A DNA stretch of 64,000 bases from Magicicada septendecula (GCA_034769895.1 CM068370.1:35931747-35995746); one strand, 5' to 3'. Positions 1 through 11,844 are shown, counted from the stretch's first letter. The notes: generated by a model not told the origin, from the letters alone. Numbers and translations: made by a program.

Positions 1-956
1 CGACGGAATTGGATAAACACTCTCAAAGATAAGCTTTATGTCTACTTAATCTTAGTAGTATATACTACACTACTGTTCTGTTGCCTCTTTTCAAAGAACT
101 AACCCCAAGAGAATAATTACATATGAGTCATATGAATCATAAAATCTATAAAATAACACTAACGTAATTCGTTATCTGAGAAATAATGAACGCATTTTAG
201 GTAGGAATAAGTATAATTGTTGATTGTTTATTATTCGTGTATGTTTTATATATGTGCATTATTTACTGCATTTGAATGTACCATGTGTTTATGTTTCAGG
301 AAACATCGTATAAATTGAATAATTGTATTTATATCATGTGCTTTAATATGTATGTAATTTGCAGGATATAGTTACTTACTTCAGTAAGATGTGTAATAAA
401 TAAGTAGTTAATTTACAGTATTCATGCGTTCATTATTGAAATTTCACCTTTGTTATTGATGTATTTTCATTCTAAGTATTACACTAAAAATCTCATAACT
501 TATGCTAAACATCAATGGATACAATAAACTCGACCATTGAAACGTCTGATTAATAGACTCATAAAATCGTATTTAATCAGACACTGTGTTGAGTCAAATC
601 TGACGAATAGAAATAATTTTAGATATATCAATTTTAACGTATTACATAAATCTTTAATTAATATGATTCATAATTGTTGAGTAATTAATCCGCGCAGATA
701 ATTAGCACAGATTAATATTCACTAGATGTAAATGGTTTACACAATTAATTACCACAGATGTAAATTATATTTACACCACTAAATGTAAATGGCTGCACAA
801 CGCTTGGCATTAAATGTAAATGGCATCCAGCTTTAGGGCGAGATACATATGAGAAAGTGATAAACTCACATAAAATACCACTAGTCCCATTTACTAAATG
901 TAAATCATTTATATCACGATTAGCATAATAAATAAACCCCATTTATGCTAACTATA
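1..956 (+). repeat. 5' LTR (left edge outside window)
   Basis: This is the direct-repeat partner of 5429-6384. The end is set by the loss of similarity after ...ctaactata at 956 and by the primer-binding-site-like sequence 3 nt further on. Two AATAAA-type signals occur, near 523 and 930. The short minus-strand ORF at 745-942 is duplicated in the other LTR and is not evidence of a gene. Confidence 0.85.
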
Positions 957-959
957 AAA

Positions 960-977
960 TGGCGCCCATCGCATGGC
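960..977 (+). other. putative primer-binding site
   Basis: TGGCGCCCATCGCATGGC begins 3 nt after the LTR end. TGGCGCC is a common start for retroelement primer-binding sites because it pairs with a tRNA 3' CCA end. I did not assign the tRNA. Confidence 0.6.
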
Positions 978-1068
978 AAAAGAGAGCAGACAGTAGTATT
1001 TAGACTAATTACAATAATATAGTACGTAAGACATTATTAAATAAGTGTAAGGTTAGCTTGACTGGTAA

Positions 1069-2586
1069 ATGATAACGCGAAGCAAGGCGAAAATGGCTAG
1101 CGGTAGTTCTGATAGCATGGACTTTGACGTTAACAACCAGTTAGGCGCACCCGACACCAACGAAGAAAACTCATCAGTCGTCGAACCAAATATGACGGAG
1201 GAGACGTCAGAGGTCAGAGCGCGGGGACAGGAGTCACAGCAACCACAAGAGTCCCAGCAATCACATGAAGAGGCATCGCTACGTTCATTGTTGATGGACT
1301 TCATGCGCACGAATAATGAAAGCTTCAAGATGATGAATCAGAAATTCGATCAGAAATTCGATCAACATAAAGAAGAAATTAAAGAAGAAATCAACCAGAA
1401 ATTCAATCAAATTAATGAAAATTTTAATAATTATAAAGAAGAAATTACGCAACATATGAATGAGCAGTTCAAGCTGTTTCGTACAGAAATACGTGAATAC
1501 AAGGATACCTGGAAAGTGGATGGAAACGAAGTCCAGAAGAAGCAAGAAGAAGTGATGAATGAGAATTACGAAGACGTACGGAAAGTACAAGACACTGATA
1601 ACACTGTTGATTTTACGGATGTATCAGCTACTAAGAAATTATCAACTATTCGATCTAACGTAAGTTCAAGAAACAAATGGATTAAGAAGAAAAATGACTT
1701 TGTTCCTTTGTATATGAGGAAGTGGGAAGAGGAGTATCCAGACGTGGATAAAGATAGTAAAATTTTACTACCACCAGGTAGAACGCATAAAAGGTACAAA
1801 TTAAGAAACGCGAGAATAGATACGGCATCAGTGAATTCTATGATGAAGTATCCAGCTTGTGAAATAAGCATAGATCGGCGAAGTAGTCGAGCTGCATCAA
1901 TAAGAAGCATGAAGGGAAAGTTTAAAGTTGAAACAAATACCGCATGTTATAAGGCTAAAAGCAAATTTACACAGGCCATGGATGACATGAAACGGAAGGA
2001 CCTACAAGATCCGTATGCATGTTCATCATGGACAAGAAACGTCATGAGGAGGAGGAGAAGAAAAATCTCTACTAGACGACTTAAAAATGTTGTAAAGGAT
2101 CGTGATAGTACTGGAGGAAGAGTCCAAGCACTCGGGGTAAGATCTCTTAGGAACCTAAGAAACAAAATTTTATTATGTAAACACACGAGTAGTAAACTGA
2201 CTGTCGAACAACGGAATTGTATACAGGCTTGGAAACGGCGGCAAAAACTACGCACTGTATATGTGAGCAATGGAAGTACGGTTGCGAAGGGTTGTATAAG
2301 CCAAGGGAGGCAGTTTAAAGCGTGCTGGCCTGAGGCAGACCGACAAAAAGGAAAGTGGGACACACCTCTCACTCACTCACATAGAACGAGACGGAGAATG
2401 GTCATAAATCTTAGGCGCGCAAGTGCAGCACATTGTAGCGGAATAACGGGGACGGCCAACCAGCCATTGGAAAAAATATGTTACACAAAACCCAAGGTCA
2501 AACACCTTAATGTTTACAAACAAAACGCGTGCGTTAGTAACAGCACGATAGTGACGGGACATAAAAGTATGTCATCACAAATGTAA
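1069..2586 (+). CDS. gag-like structural protein of the LTR element (505 aa)
   Basis: This is the only long uninterrupted ORF in the window. The start is the first ATG after the primer-binding site and reads MITRSKAKMA. Residues 1-75 are acidic and Ser/Gln-rich. Residues about 85-145 have strong heptad character (FDQKFDQHKEEIKEEI and following), which predicts a coiled coil. From residue about 200 to the end the protein is Lys/Arg-rich, with an RRRRRK cluster near 327-332, as expected for nucleic-acid binding. No CCHC zinc knuckle and no DTG/DSG protease motif is visible. Its position directly after the LTR and primer-binding site, plus this architecture, suggest a Gag analogue that packages the element RNA; family membership is not proven. 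An unrelated cellular-type protein is possible but less likely. Confidence 0.6.
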   Translation: MITRSKAKMASGSSDSMDFDVNNQLGAPDTNEENSSVVEPNMTEETSEVRARGQESQQPQESQQSHEEASLRSLLMDFMRTNNESFKMMNQKFDQKFDQHKEEIKEEINQKFNQINENFNNYKEEITQHMNEQFKLFRTEIREYKDTWKVDGNEVQKKQEEVMNENYEDVRKVQDTDNTVDFTDVSATKKLSTIRSNVSSRNKWIKKKNDFVPLYMRKWEEEYPDVDKDSKILLPPGRTHKRYKLRNARIDTASVNSMMKYPACEISIDRRSSRAASIRSMKGKFKVETNTACYKAKSKFTQAMDDMKRKDLQDPYACSSWTRNVMRRRRRKISTRRLKNVVKDRDSTGGRVQALGVRSLRNLRNKILLCKHTSSKLTVEQRNCIQAWKRRQKLRTVYVSNGSTVAKGCISQGRQFKACWPEADRQKGKWDTPLTHSHRTRRRMVINLRRASAAHCSGITGTANQPLEKICYTKPKVKHLNVYKQNACVSNSTIVTGHKSMSSQM

Positions 2587-5340
2587 ATTAAGAATGAAAA
2601 ATGAAAACGTATTAAGAAGACGATTTTAAGAATGTTTGAAAATGTAATGATGAAATTAGATAGTACTGAATAAAATACATTAAATACATTGGTTGTATGG
2701 GAATACATAAACCAAAGAAAGTAATTAAAGATGAATATTGATGAATGAAGAGTAGAAGATTAATGAATGAAATTAAAACAAAGCCACGTATGAGCTTGTA
2801 GAACATACGGCAAATCAAAGTGCATTAAAAGGTATCATGAGCCAGCGAACGGAAGTATAGATAACACGAGTGGTAGCGACGACTCCCGGCGACCAGCAGA
2901 AGACATAGTTTAGGTAATTTGCTCGCGCGGCCAGTCCAGCTAACCAAATAATGATATGCATTTTACTTGTTGTGTTAAGTCTGTATTTCAATGCTAACTG
3001 TGTTTGTGATCAGCACATAATTGTCATTCGTTATGTTAATTAGACGTGTAAATATCAACATATACAGAAAGTGATTTGTGAAATGTACCATGTGTCAGAA
3101 GGACAGTGTAATACTATGACACAGGACACCAAAGACGTTAATAATTATGAATAATAACTTGTTAAAATGTAGAGACTCGAATAATTTGTGTATGTAAATA
3201 ATAATTCAAAATGGACGATTGTTTTATAACTTTAAGAGTATGCATCACGAAGTATGCTGATTCCTTAACTATTTAATTAATATATGTATGTTTCTTTTAC
3301 CAATGTAATCATTTATAATATGTTACGAATTGACCATATGTATATATTTGTTAGTATCAACTGTATTCTAGAGACAGTAATGACAAGTTTAAAAGTATTT
3401 TATTGCTATATAGGTCATCGACATAAGATCGATTAATATAATGGGTAGGTAATCTACAGCTTATCTAATACATTGTGTATAAAGAGTAACGAGACAAACT
3501 GTCAAATGGACAAACGTCCATGTCTTAAATTCAATTATTTACTCGAAATCGTATTGTACAGTCCGCATATGGACAGACAAAGTGTAAAAAATGCGTTCAT
3601 TCACTCAGATGTGCGGCAATAAATTCATATGACCATATAAAACATTAAGATGGGGAATAACAATTAATTGCTTCCTATGAGAGATAGATGTCAGTCAACC
3701 ATGTCCATTCCGAAGCAGACATCCACGACTGGGACAGAGCGCAGAAATTGGATCAGATGTCTCCCGAAGTCCAACATCCAATCCAATTTGGGGACAATGT
3801 AATGATCGAAATTTTAAAAAAATTTTAATTCCTCGATCAAGTGACACGTTCCCACACTCAAGTCGACGGACACAAGCCCAGGTCGTAAATAATGACGAAT
3901 CGAGGGCACGTCAAACCCGACGACAGAGCGAAGACAAAGAAAAAATGTCTGAGCACTGCACACAATGAGTATTTCAAGGCGTCACTGACAGCTAGCCGTT
4001 TGTCAAAATTTACAGCACCCAACAATCTGAAACAAAGACTTCGTCCAGCTGCCGAGTTACACGGAATCGAGATGGAACGCCTGCTGTGGAAGCAAAGTGT
4101 AACTGCTCAATTATGAAAGGCTTTACTATGTTACAAAGGAAGTACAGAGCAATTTTAACGGAGAGATAGACAATAGACGTAACTCAGTGAATACTGCCAG
4201 TGTACCCTGCACAGCGTGAAAACACATTCTTGACAGTTTACTGAAATTTACGACTGAAAAGTAGAATTTCACCGAAATGAAGACAACGAAGGGTTGATAA
4301 TCGGCGGAACGAACGTCGTGGAACTTAGACAATTAACCAAGACCTGGAGTCTGTTAACAAAAGCTCAGTCAGAACCTTAGGGAAAGTCTAAACAAAGGAT
4401 AACAGAAGGCCATGAAATTGTCCTAATTTCTTAGAATCTGTGCTACGCTCGTCACATGAAACACTCCGGGGATGACGACGACCAACCAGCATCAAGCATC
4501 TTCTAAGAGAGCTCGTGGAGAGAGTAGGAAGGGTTCGGCCGACGAATCGTGAAACAGTGGATGAGATCTACAGAAGGGTAGGAATTTGTACGACCAATCA
4601 AGAGTTCGAGAAGGCGTAGAGATCGAAACTTAGACTTATGGGTAAGATGTTCCAATAAAACTGTTTGGCGAAGACGCGGAGCAGGCAGTCAAGTAGTTAA
4701 TCGAGAGTCAGTGGGCAGTCAAGTAGTTAATCGAGAGTCAGTAATTTTCAATCGGATAGTCAAGTATTCAATCGAGTAGTCAAGTCGTTCAATCGAACAA
4801 TTAGTCGCAGTTAACAGTCAGTCGGTAGTCAAGAGTATGTAGTTAATAGTAGCAGTTGATAGTCGCAATTAATAGTCAGAAGTTAGTGCGTACGATAGAC
4901 AGACGTGATAGATGTGCGACCGACCGGATTCACTAATTTGTAAATTCATAAGTGAACAAAGACATCGGTATAGTCACACTTATACACAATTCTGTGCGGA
5001 AATATAAACTATGAGTGCGTACGGGACTTGAAATCTCAACTGACACGCACATAATAATATACTAATTAACATTTAAAGTAGAACAGTGAGTGTCACCTCA
5101 AACATTCTCACATCAAAACGTATCACCATGTTGAACAATTAGTTGAATAAACTATACCAAACAATTAAGCACGCAGTACGCGATACACCCAAAATAGACG
5201 GCACAGTTAACCATGTACACAAATATGGCAAACTTTCAGAACAATTCAAGTTAATGACAACATTAACACCTCACTATTTGAACTCCGGACACTCGACATC
5301 AGCGGGTTACCACAATACCATACACATGACGGGAGTGGAG
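2587..5340 (+). other. internal non-coding region of the LTR element
   Basis: About 2.7 kb between the gag-like ORF and the 3' LTR with no ORF above 75 codons and no recognisable pol motif. It includes a short tandem repeat (4685-4744) inside a broader stretch of AGTCAAG-type repeats. In LARD-like elements such regions carry packaging and transcription signals; here that is inference. Confidence 0.6.
4685..4744 (+). repeat. tandem 30-bp repeat and degenerate AGTCAAG repeats
   Basis: Two consecutive 30-bp units start at 4685 and 4715, each beginning gcagtcaagtagttaatcga. More degenerate units (agtcaagtattcaatcga, agtcaagtcgttcaatcga and others) continue to about 4890. The array lies in the non-coding internal part of the LTR element. 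Confidence 0.75.
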
Positions 5341-5360
5341 ATTTAGTGGAGTGAAGTGAA
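5329..5360 (+). other. candidate polypurine tract upstream of the 3' LTR
   Basis: A purine-rich stretch (gggagtggagatt, then agtggagtgaagtgaaa) lies just upstream of the region where the 3' LTR must begin. Without the left edge of the 5' LTR the exact LTR start cannot be fixed. Confidence 0.4.
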
Positions 5361-6384
5361 ATTATCAGTGCTCTGCGTAACAGTGATTATGATCTTCGAC
5401 GAATCATCTAGAAAGTGTCTTCTCACGACGACGGAATTGGATAAACACTCTCAAAGATAAGCTTTATGTCTACTTAATCTTAGTAGTATATACTACACTA
5501 CTGTTCTGTTGCCTCTTTTCAAAGAACTAACCCCAAGAGAATAATTACATATGAGTCATATGAATCATAAAATCTATAAAATAACACTAACGTAATTCGT
5601 TATCTGAGAAATAATGAACGCATTTTAGGTAGGAATAAGTATAATTGTTGATTGTTTATTATTCGTGTATGTTTTATATATGTGCATTATTTACTGCATT
5701 TGAATGTACCATGTGTTTATGTTTCAGGAAACATCGTATAAATTGAATAATTGTATTTATATCATGTGCTTTAATATGTATGTAATTTGCAGGATATAGT
5801 TACTTACTTCAGTAAGATGTGTAATAAATAAGTAGTTAATTTACAGTATTCATGCGTTCATTATTGAAATTTCACCTTTGTTATTGATGTATTTTCATTC
5901 TAAGTATTACACTAAAAATCTCATAACTTATGCTAAACATCAATGGATACAATAAACTCGACCATTGAAACGTCTGATTAATAGACTCATAAAATCGTAT
6001 TTAATCAGACACTGTGTTGAGTCAAATCTGACGAATAGAAATAATTTTAGATATATCAATTTTAACGTATTACATAAATCTTTAATTAATATGATTCATA
6101 ATTGTTGAGTAATTAATCCGCGCAGATAATTAGCACAGATTAATATTCACTAGATGTAAATGGTTTACACAATTAATTACCACAGATGTAAATTATATTT
6201 ACACCACTAAATGTAAATGGCTGCACAACGCTTGGCATTAAATGTAAATGGCATCCAGCTTTAGGGCGAGATACATATGAGAAAGTGATAAACTCACATA
6301 AAATACCACTAGTCCCATTTACTAAATGTAAATCATTTATATCACGATTAGCATAATAAATAAACCCCATTTATGCTAACTATA
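5361..6384 (+). repeat. 3' LTR (start approximate, end exact)
   Basis: Positions 5429-6384 equal window positions 1-956. The start of about 5361 is an estimate placed after the purine-rich tract. The right boundary is where similarity to the 5' copy stops. Confidence 0.8.
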
Positions 6385-7239
6385 GTTTCTTCTTTAAAGC
6401 TATCCGCTCTTTACTCTCATGCCATTGAACATGTTGTTTTCAGACGTCTTTTACCTACTATTTTACGTTTTATGAATAGTACACTTCCTGAAGTATAGAA
6501 TTCGTTCACGATTTTCAATAAAATACATTATTTATTGGGCATACTAGATCAATTTTAGTATTAGATATGTTTCAATTATCACAGAAACAAAGAAAACTTT
6601 GATTGCCCTACTATTTTCTTTTAATAAAATAAAAATTTTAAGCAGACAATTGTACAACAATCACTAAGAAGTAAAACTAATGCTTCGGATTTTAGTTACA
6701 TTTATAACCACAGTGCCTCCTAAGTGACAAATATTTAGTTCCCGCTTTTACTTTTATGTTTGTTTAAGTAGATATCTATAGGTCAATATCTATTACTATT
6801 TATAATTATACATAACTGATAATAATATGTGCAATTATCTTCTTGCAAACATAGCTTATGAACTTTTGTAGACGTTCTAAAAATTGCAAGGAGTGTTGAG
6901 ACACATTATTTTTGTCAAATTATTGACTGCTACTGAGTTTGTATTTTGAATAAAACTCCTCATATTGTGATGTCCCGTATAGACATTTGACCATTTTCTT
7001 ACAATTTTTATTTTTATTTTTGGTCTTGTGACATCCTTAAAATTAACAAAATTTACAGAGTCAACATTACGTTTGGGCTCTGTAAAATTCCCTTTACATT
7101 GACACACTGCATGGAGTTTTACCATTTCTTCAACCTTTTGATTCACTTTTTAGGACCTGGCATCCCAAAATCATTCCAAAATTTACAAACCTGGAAAACT
7201 GGGTCATATTCAAATTTTTGTTAAAATTCTCTTTAATTT
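6385..7239. other. AT-rich sequence, nothing recognised
   Basis: This is flanking DNA of the LTR element. Only short chance ORFs occur. I see no motif, repeat partner or splice pattern. Confidence 0.5.
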
Positions 7240-7460
7240 TATAGACCCCACATGGATTATTGCGATTCGTTCAAAATTTTTACTCCTCACATATTTCCTT
7301 CCTATCTTATATTTTTGGTGATCAATCTCATAAACAAAAATAAAGCTCTGTGGCCCAAAAATATAGACGTGCATGTCAAAATCGGTTCAAAAATTATCGT
7401 GAGATATACACCAAACAGACAGATAGACAAGTAGACAGATAGACAGACAGACACACAACT
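7240..7460 (+). repeat. probable LINE 3' end with tetranucleotide tail
   Basis: The phrase aaaatcggttcaaaaattat followed by a degenerate CAGA/TAGA array (about 7413-7456) is the usual look of an insect non-LTR retrotransposon 3' end. No reverse-transcriptase residue string is recognisable upstream. The family is unassigned. Confidence 0.4.
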
Positions 7461-8447
7461 GCCAAACGGTCGAGCTACAACTAAGAACTCTATTTTCTCG
7501 TTCACAGAGTAATCAATTTTATCTGAACTTCTGGTGTGTGCCTTCACCCACCTACTCGAACTCATATAGATTAGGAAAAATACCTTATTGGCGAACATCA
7601 TTTTATTACAGTCATGCAGTTTGTGAACGTAAAACACGATTCTCGCGGAAAGATTAAGACGTAATAATCGACCTAATAACTGTACCCGCTGATCAATCAA
7701 TAATCACAACGATCTTGCTCTTTAACAGTACTTATGTAAGGAAATTACAAGCATGTATGCGACAAGTTCTTTCTATTTACTAAACAAGTTTTATTACTAC
7801 GCAGTTTGCGAATTACAAATGTGCTATAGCCTACACAGTAAATTAAAATAAATCAGTCTATCTGTTATCTGTTATGAACCTGACTTCTGTGTGTAAGTTG
7901 AATTGTGATATGTTTCATTTTACGTACAAAATTGTTTAAACAACCGATTCAAAATATTTCTAAACCTCAAAGCTGTTCTTAATTTTCAAAAATACTGAGT
8001 TATATTAGGAAGTGTAATTTCTTTGTGTATTTTTTTTAAGCACTAATTAATCATTGTTACGCCAAACACACTAACTTATTAGAAATAGTTTTGCAACTTT
8101 ATAGAATAGCTGCTATGCTGACGTGGTTTTTTTCTATGATATCGTCATTGTAATTGGCGTAATTTAAATAGGAGTATTATTAGTAAAATAATATAATTTG
8201 TTTATTCTATATTTTATTACAATTTGTCCGTCTTGGGCAACAATCAACATAAATGTGAGAACACAATATATCATACAGTGATTTGTAGAACATTCGTTTA
8301 ATTAAGTACGTCCTCTTTTTATGTATTGTAAACGTAAATATTTTTGTATAAGGTTATCGCTATATTGCCGTCATTAAACCTAAATACCAGGTCCTACACT
8401 TTTAGTATTTTAATATGTAAGTAATAAACTTGTATTAGTGGCTGTAT
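7461..8447. other. AT-rich sequence, nothing recognised
   Basis: No ORF, repeat partner or splice-flanked coding stretch was recognised in this stretch of about 1 kb. Confidence 0.5.
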
Positions 8448-8584
8448 ACACAAGCGAAAAATAAAACTTTGCACACCGCTACACATAATAATTTATGATG
8501 AGCTGAAGATTAGCTGAAAGGCTCGAAATTGTCGATCGACAATTATACTCTGTACTTGTGTGTAACAGTTTTATTTTCCGTTAA
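8448..8584. repeat. small imperfect palindrome
   Basis: The left arm acacaagcgaaaaataaaac is mirrored by an imperfect right arm ending gttttattttccgt. The centre has a GAGCTGAAG-type motif like the hinge of other palindromic MITEs here. Probably a small fold-back MITE. Confidence 0.4.
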
Positions 8585-8670
8585 GGTATTTTAGTCGGAA
8601 GACCTCACGAAGAGTAGACGTCTTTTAATCACTACGTCGCTGAGGTGTTCACTTACTATATTCTGTATCT

Positions 8671-8917
8671 AATACTTTCACGGCTGGTGCCAACAGTGTT
8701 GGGAGTAAACTTCTGTCTATTGGGCCGTGGTCCACTAATCTTGTTAATCACCGCGAACATTCTTCTGTGGTTAACTGATGAACACCGTGTCAGTTGGTGA
8801 ATCGTTTTTACGCACTGAATATGGCTTCCAAAGGTGAGGCCGAAACGTCAGTGATTAGCAAAATTAGTGGACCATGGCCCAATACCCCGGAGTTTATTCC
8901 AAACACTGTTGATAAAC
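8671..8917. mobile_element. fold-back MITE, AGGCTTTCACGGCCGG family
   Basis: The left end is ctttcacggctggtgcc. Inverted arms are gggccgtggtccactaat on the left and attagtggaccatggccc on the right. The centre carries the family hinge gaggccgaaacgtcagtg. The same end and hinge occur at 11845, 15943, 49165, 50640 and 54090. Confidence 0.65.
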
Positions 8918-9499
8918 TGTGGACTTTAAGCTGAATCTGCTGACTGCTTTTAACAGTTGCTATTTGCAGATAATTTCTTGTTATACTGTCTGGAACATAT
9001 ATACCGGTTCATACACTATAGCTATAATTGCCTCTTTTGAAGAACTCAAATCTGGTGGGGTGGAGTTACTTGTGGCTCTTCAGAGATGTTTTCACAACTT
9101 TGATTATCGTTTTATAAACAGTAGCTTGTTTTTTAACACGATAATGTCTTTAGGCTGGGGGTAATTCCACAAAAATGTAACGTCATCGAAAAATGTAACG
9201 CTTCCACACTTTCGATTCCCCACAGTCTAGAAATCTTCGGTCCCTGTCGCTTTAACATGATAGTGTTTGTTATATAGTAAATATTTGTTATATGCACATT
9301 ATACGTTTCAAAAGCCTAAAAACATTATCATGCTTCGATGTTTCGGTTTCGTCGAAATTTTTTATTTTAAGTCTTAGCCACCGGTCTCAGCCTGTTAGTA
9401 AACATGTTTATTGAAACTCGAGTTAAATATATTTTCATTGTATCCAGTGCGTTTTCGTATTACATTTTCTAAGTACATCTTTTAGTAATAATAATAACA
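8918..9499. other. nothing recognised
   Basis: The 81-codon ORF at 8919-9164 has no recognisable motif. No repeat partner was seen. Confidence 0.45.
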
Positions 9500-9930
9500 A
9501 TAAAAATAATATCATCACATCACGGCGTAGGCAAGGTGCTGTTTGTTCCCCCTTCAAAAATCCTCCAGCCATCTCTTCCTGGGTTTACCCACACACCTGT
9601 GTTCTATAGGTTTGTATTTCCAGACTTGTTTGCTCAGTCTAGAATCTGACATTGTTTCTAAATGTTCTTTCCACCGTTGTTTATAATATTGTAATTTTTC
9701 ATTCAAGTTAAAAACTTGTAACTGTTCTCTTATGGCCTCATTCCTTATACGGAGAAGTCTAGAACACCGTTCAACTCCTTTTAAGAACGCCATTTACAAG
9801 GCCTGTATTTTACTATCTTGTTTCTTAGTTGTTGTCCATAATTCACACCCATAGGACAGTACAGGGACTGCCATAACTTTGCAGGACTTTAATTTTGTAT
9901 TTCGTCGAACCCTGTTTTTTTTTTTTTTTT
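9500..9930 (-). mobile_element. LINE-a fragment: C-terminus of reverse transcriptase plus 3' tail
   Basis: The minus strand encodes, with one stop, a non-LTR polymerase C-terminus: AVPVLSYGCELWTTTKKQ, then RNEAIREQLQVFNLNEKLQ, then a KQRWKEHL and RKRWLEDF ending (9554-9793). These follow the usual order Y-G-x-E-x-W-T, IQAxEMxFLR, W-x-x-H-x-x-R, GRPRKRW of arthropod LINE ORF2 ends. The 3' tail is an ATT/GAT-rich stretch at 9487-9516. It is 5'-truncated and closely similar to 23026-23240. Confidence 0.75.
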
Positions 9931-10099
9931 TTAAATACGTTTGATTTCCCCACGTCTGGAACTTACATCAATATAATAATTCCTATGAGAGCCAATATCA
10001 TTTCCCAAATAAAAAAAATGGCTCCCTTGTTCTAAAATTCGATCATTAATCATTGTTTTGTTCTTATTCTATTGATACAGAACAGTACGGATCTAGACC

Positions 10100-10281
10100 G
10101 GAAAGTAGATAAATATTCCTGGTGGAAGGTAGCATTATGGCCTGTTCTCTTATGGCGTTATTCCTGTTCTCTTATGGCTTCATTGCTAATACAGTCAAGC
10201 TAAGAGCACTTTTTAACTCCTCCATAACTTGGTTGTTTAATTATGGACAACCAAAAAAACAAGACAGTAATACTGATGATG

Positions 10282-10330
<49 letters not shown>
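10100..10330. repeat. LINE-a-like scrap followed by an (AAT)n microsatellite
   Basis: Two copies of cctgttctcttatggc (about 10140-10175) match the minus-strand LINE-a sequence near 9721. They are followed at about 10275-10330 by a run of roughly 18 ATA/AAT triplets. A rearranged LINE end with an expanded tail is the simplest reading. Confidence 0.5.
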
Positions 10331-10429
10331 ACCCAATAATTTTTTTTTAATTGATGGCCTCCGTATCTCTCCTTATAGCAGACATCCCAACCTCCTTTAA
10401 GGCTGATCATCCTTGATGACGATGATCCT

Positions 10430-10870
10430 AGGTACTACAGCCCCGCAGAGCCCAGGCTTCCAATACCACTCACCTCCACTCGTCTCTGTTCCCTGCTTAT
10501 TTGCGCCACTACCCTACTCCCAGGCGGTGCAGGTCTTCTTCGACGTCTTCTACCCATCTTCTCTGGGATGTCTATTGTCCATCACCCACTGTACACGACC
10601 TGGCCGCCAAATTCTATTTCTTCAATCTCGGTAACTGTATCTAGCTATCCTCTCCAGCTCTTGGTTTGTGCGTATTGTTTGTCCCTCCTGGCACTATAAA
10701 TCCTTTGTAATAGCTTCCTTTCCCATAGCTTAAGCCAACAGTCTTTTCTAACCATCAACGTCCATTCCTCACTTTCGTATATTATAATGGATCTTTAGAT
10801 GATCTTATAGATCTTAATTTCTAACTTTTCGATGTACAAAGGTCTATTTTGACTTCAGGCAAAAACATAA
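10430..10870 (-). mobile_element. LINE-d fragment (reverse transcriptase 3' end)
   Basis: The plus-strand text tactacagccccgcagagccc then aggcttccaataccac parallels the 3' ends at 40130 and 62741. The minus strand gives degenerate pieces such as a YESEEWTL box. Several stops are present, so it is a pseudogene fragment. Confidence 0.5.
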
Positions 10871-11045
10871 ACATCTAAAACATAAAATCATATCTTTCTT
10901 ATGTATAGCATACAAACATCTGTTACCAGCTGATATTCGATCATGGATTTTCGAGTCATTTTATTATCAACTGTGATAAGTACTTCCAAGTATTAAACAT
11001 TCTCGCGTATGTTTATTACGTAGGCTATCATGGCAGGAGTCATTG

Positions 11046-11215
11046 ATGAAAGAATTCATATCCGGGCTGTTTGGCCGCGGTCGATTGCTTTGTTCCTTCA
11101 TAGTCTCAACGTTTCGCCCACCTACCGGAGGCCTCCTTCAGTGAAAAAAATTATAAAGTGGTCGACAAAAGGGTGGAGAGCCGAACATACCCCTAACCGA
11201 GGTAAAAGGATTGCT
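11046..11215 (+). mobile_element. half of a fold-back MITE
   Basis: Similar to the reverse complement of 58638-58815. Shared pieces are gaccgcggccaaacagcc, a gcgaaacgttgagact-like segment, gcctccggtaggtgggcg and tacctcggttaggggta. The hinge ggaggcctccttcagtg links it to the other palindromic MITEs. Confidence 0.6.
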
Positions 11216-11844
11216 TCTTTTATCGTTGATATAAATTCTTTTATCAATTGTCCCATATTTTATAAATAACATCTTCTTCTCCTATCCTGATAATCTGGGA
11301 TCCTGATCTACATCTTATTAGTAGGCACTTTGTCTTCCATTTAGTGAGAAAACAAGTATACACAGAAACTGTCATGTACTGTATGATGAATACTAAAGAT
11401 GGCTGACAAAAGTTTAATTATTTCACAGAGTACAATTTACACGAAGATTCAGTCCCAGTGCTGAATATAACAATGAAATGATCTGCACTGAATCTTACAT
11501 TCATGGTGCAGCTTCCTTGATTTTGCTCATTAAAAGCAGCAGAGGTTTTGCCACCATGTAGATCTATATGTTTTTCTAACGATGGCATCTGTTTTAACCG
11601 ATTTATTGTGTGGGAACTTTCAGCTTCAGTGGACAGACTGAGATCGTTGTAGACATCAACTCATAGAATGAACGAAAATTATGGGAAATAATCAAACGTT
11701 TTAAGTAAAAATTAATATCGTTTTTCAACTATACGAATTTGAGGAGAGATCTGGAAAAAAAGAAGTTAGCCTCTAAAAAGGTTTGCTCAGAAAACCCTGA
11801 AAATTAAAACGTCTCCTTTGTATTGACTAAATCAAACAGCGTAT
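11216..11844. other. nothing recognised
   Basis: No supported coding or repeat structure. Confidence 0.4.

Larger units (their letters stand above)
1..6384 (+). mobile_element. LTR retrotransposon, gag-only, probably non-autonomous (5' end cut by window)
   Basis: Positions 1-956 recur as a direct repeat at 5429-6384 with a constant offset of 5428, no indel and no mismatch that I could see by eye. The copies diverge immediately after 956 and 6384. Next to the 5' copy lies a primer-binding-site-like TGGCGCCC at 960. The internal part of about 4.4 kb holds one long ORF (1069-2586) with a coiled coil and a basic tail. No protease, reverse transcriptase, RNase H or integrase ORF is visible in the remaining 2.7 kb. 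Near-identical LTRs imply a recent insertion, so the missing pol is probably how the active copy was built, not decay (inference). The left LTR begins before base 1, so the left target duplication cannot be seen. Confidence 0.88.

Noticed and set aside
745-942. 65-codon minus-strand ORF repeated at 6173-6370
   Set aside because: Duplicated only because it lies in both LTRs; no motif and wrong strand for the element.
3892-4116. 74-codon ORF inside the LTR element
   Set aside because: Too short, no protease or polymerase motif, and not distinguishable from chance in this composition.
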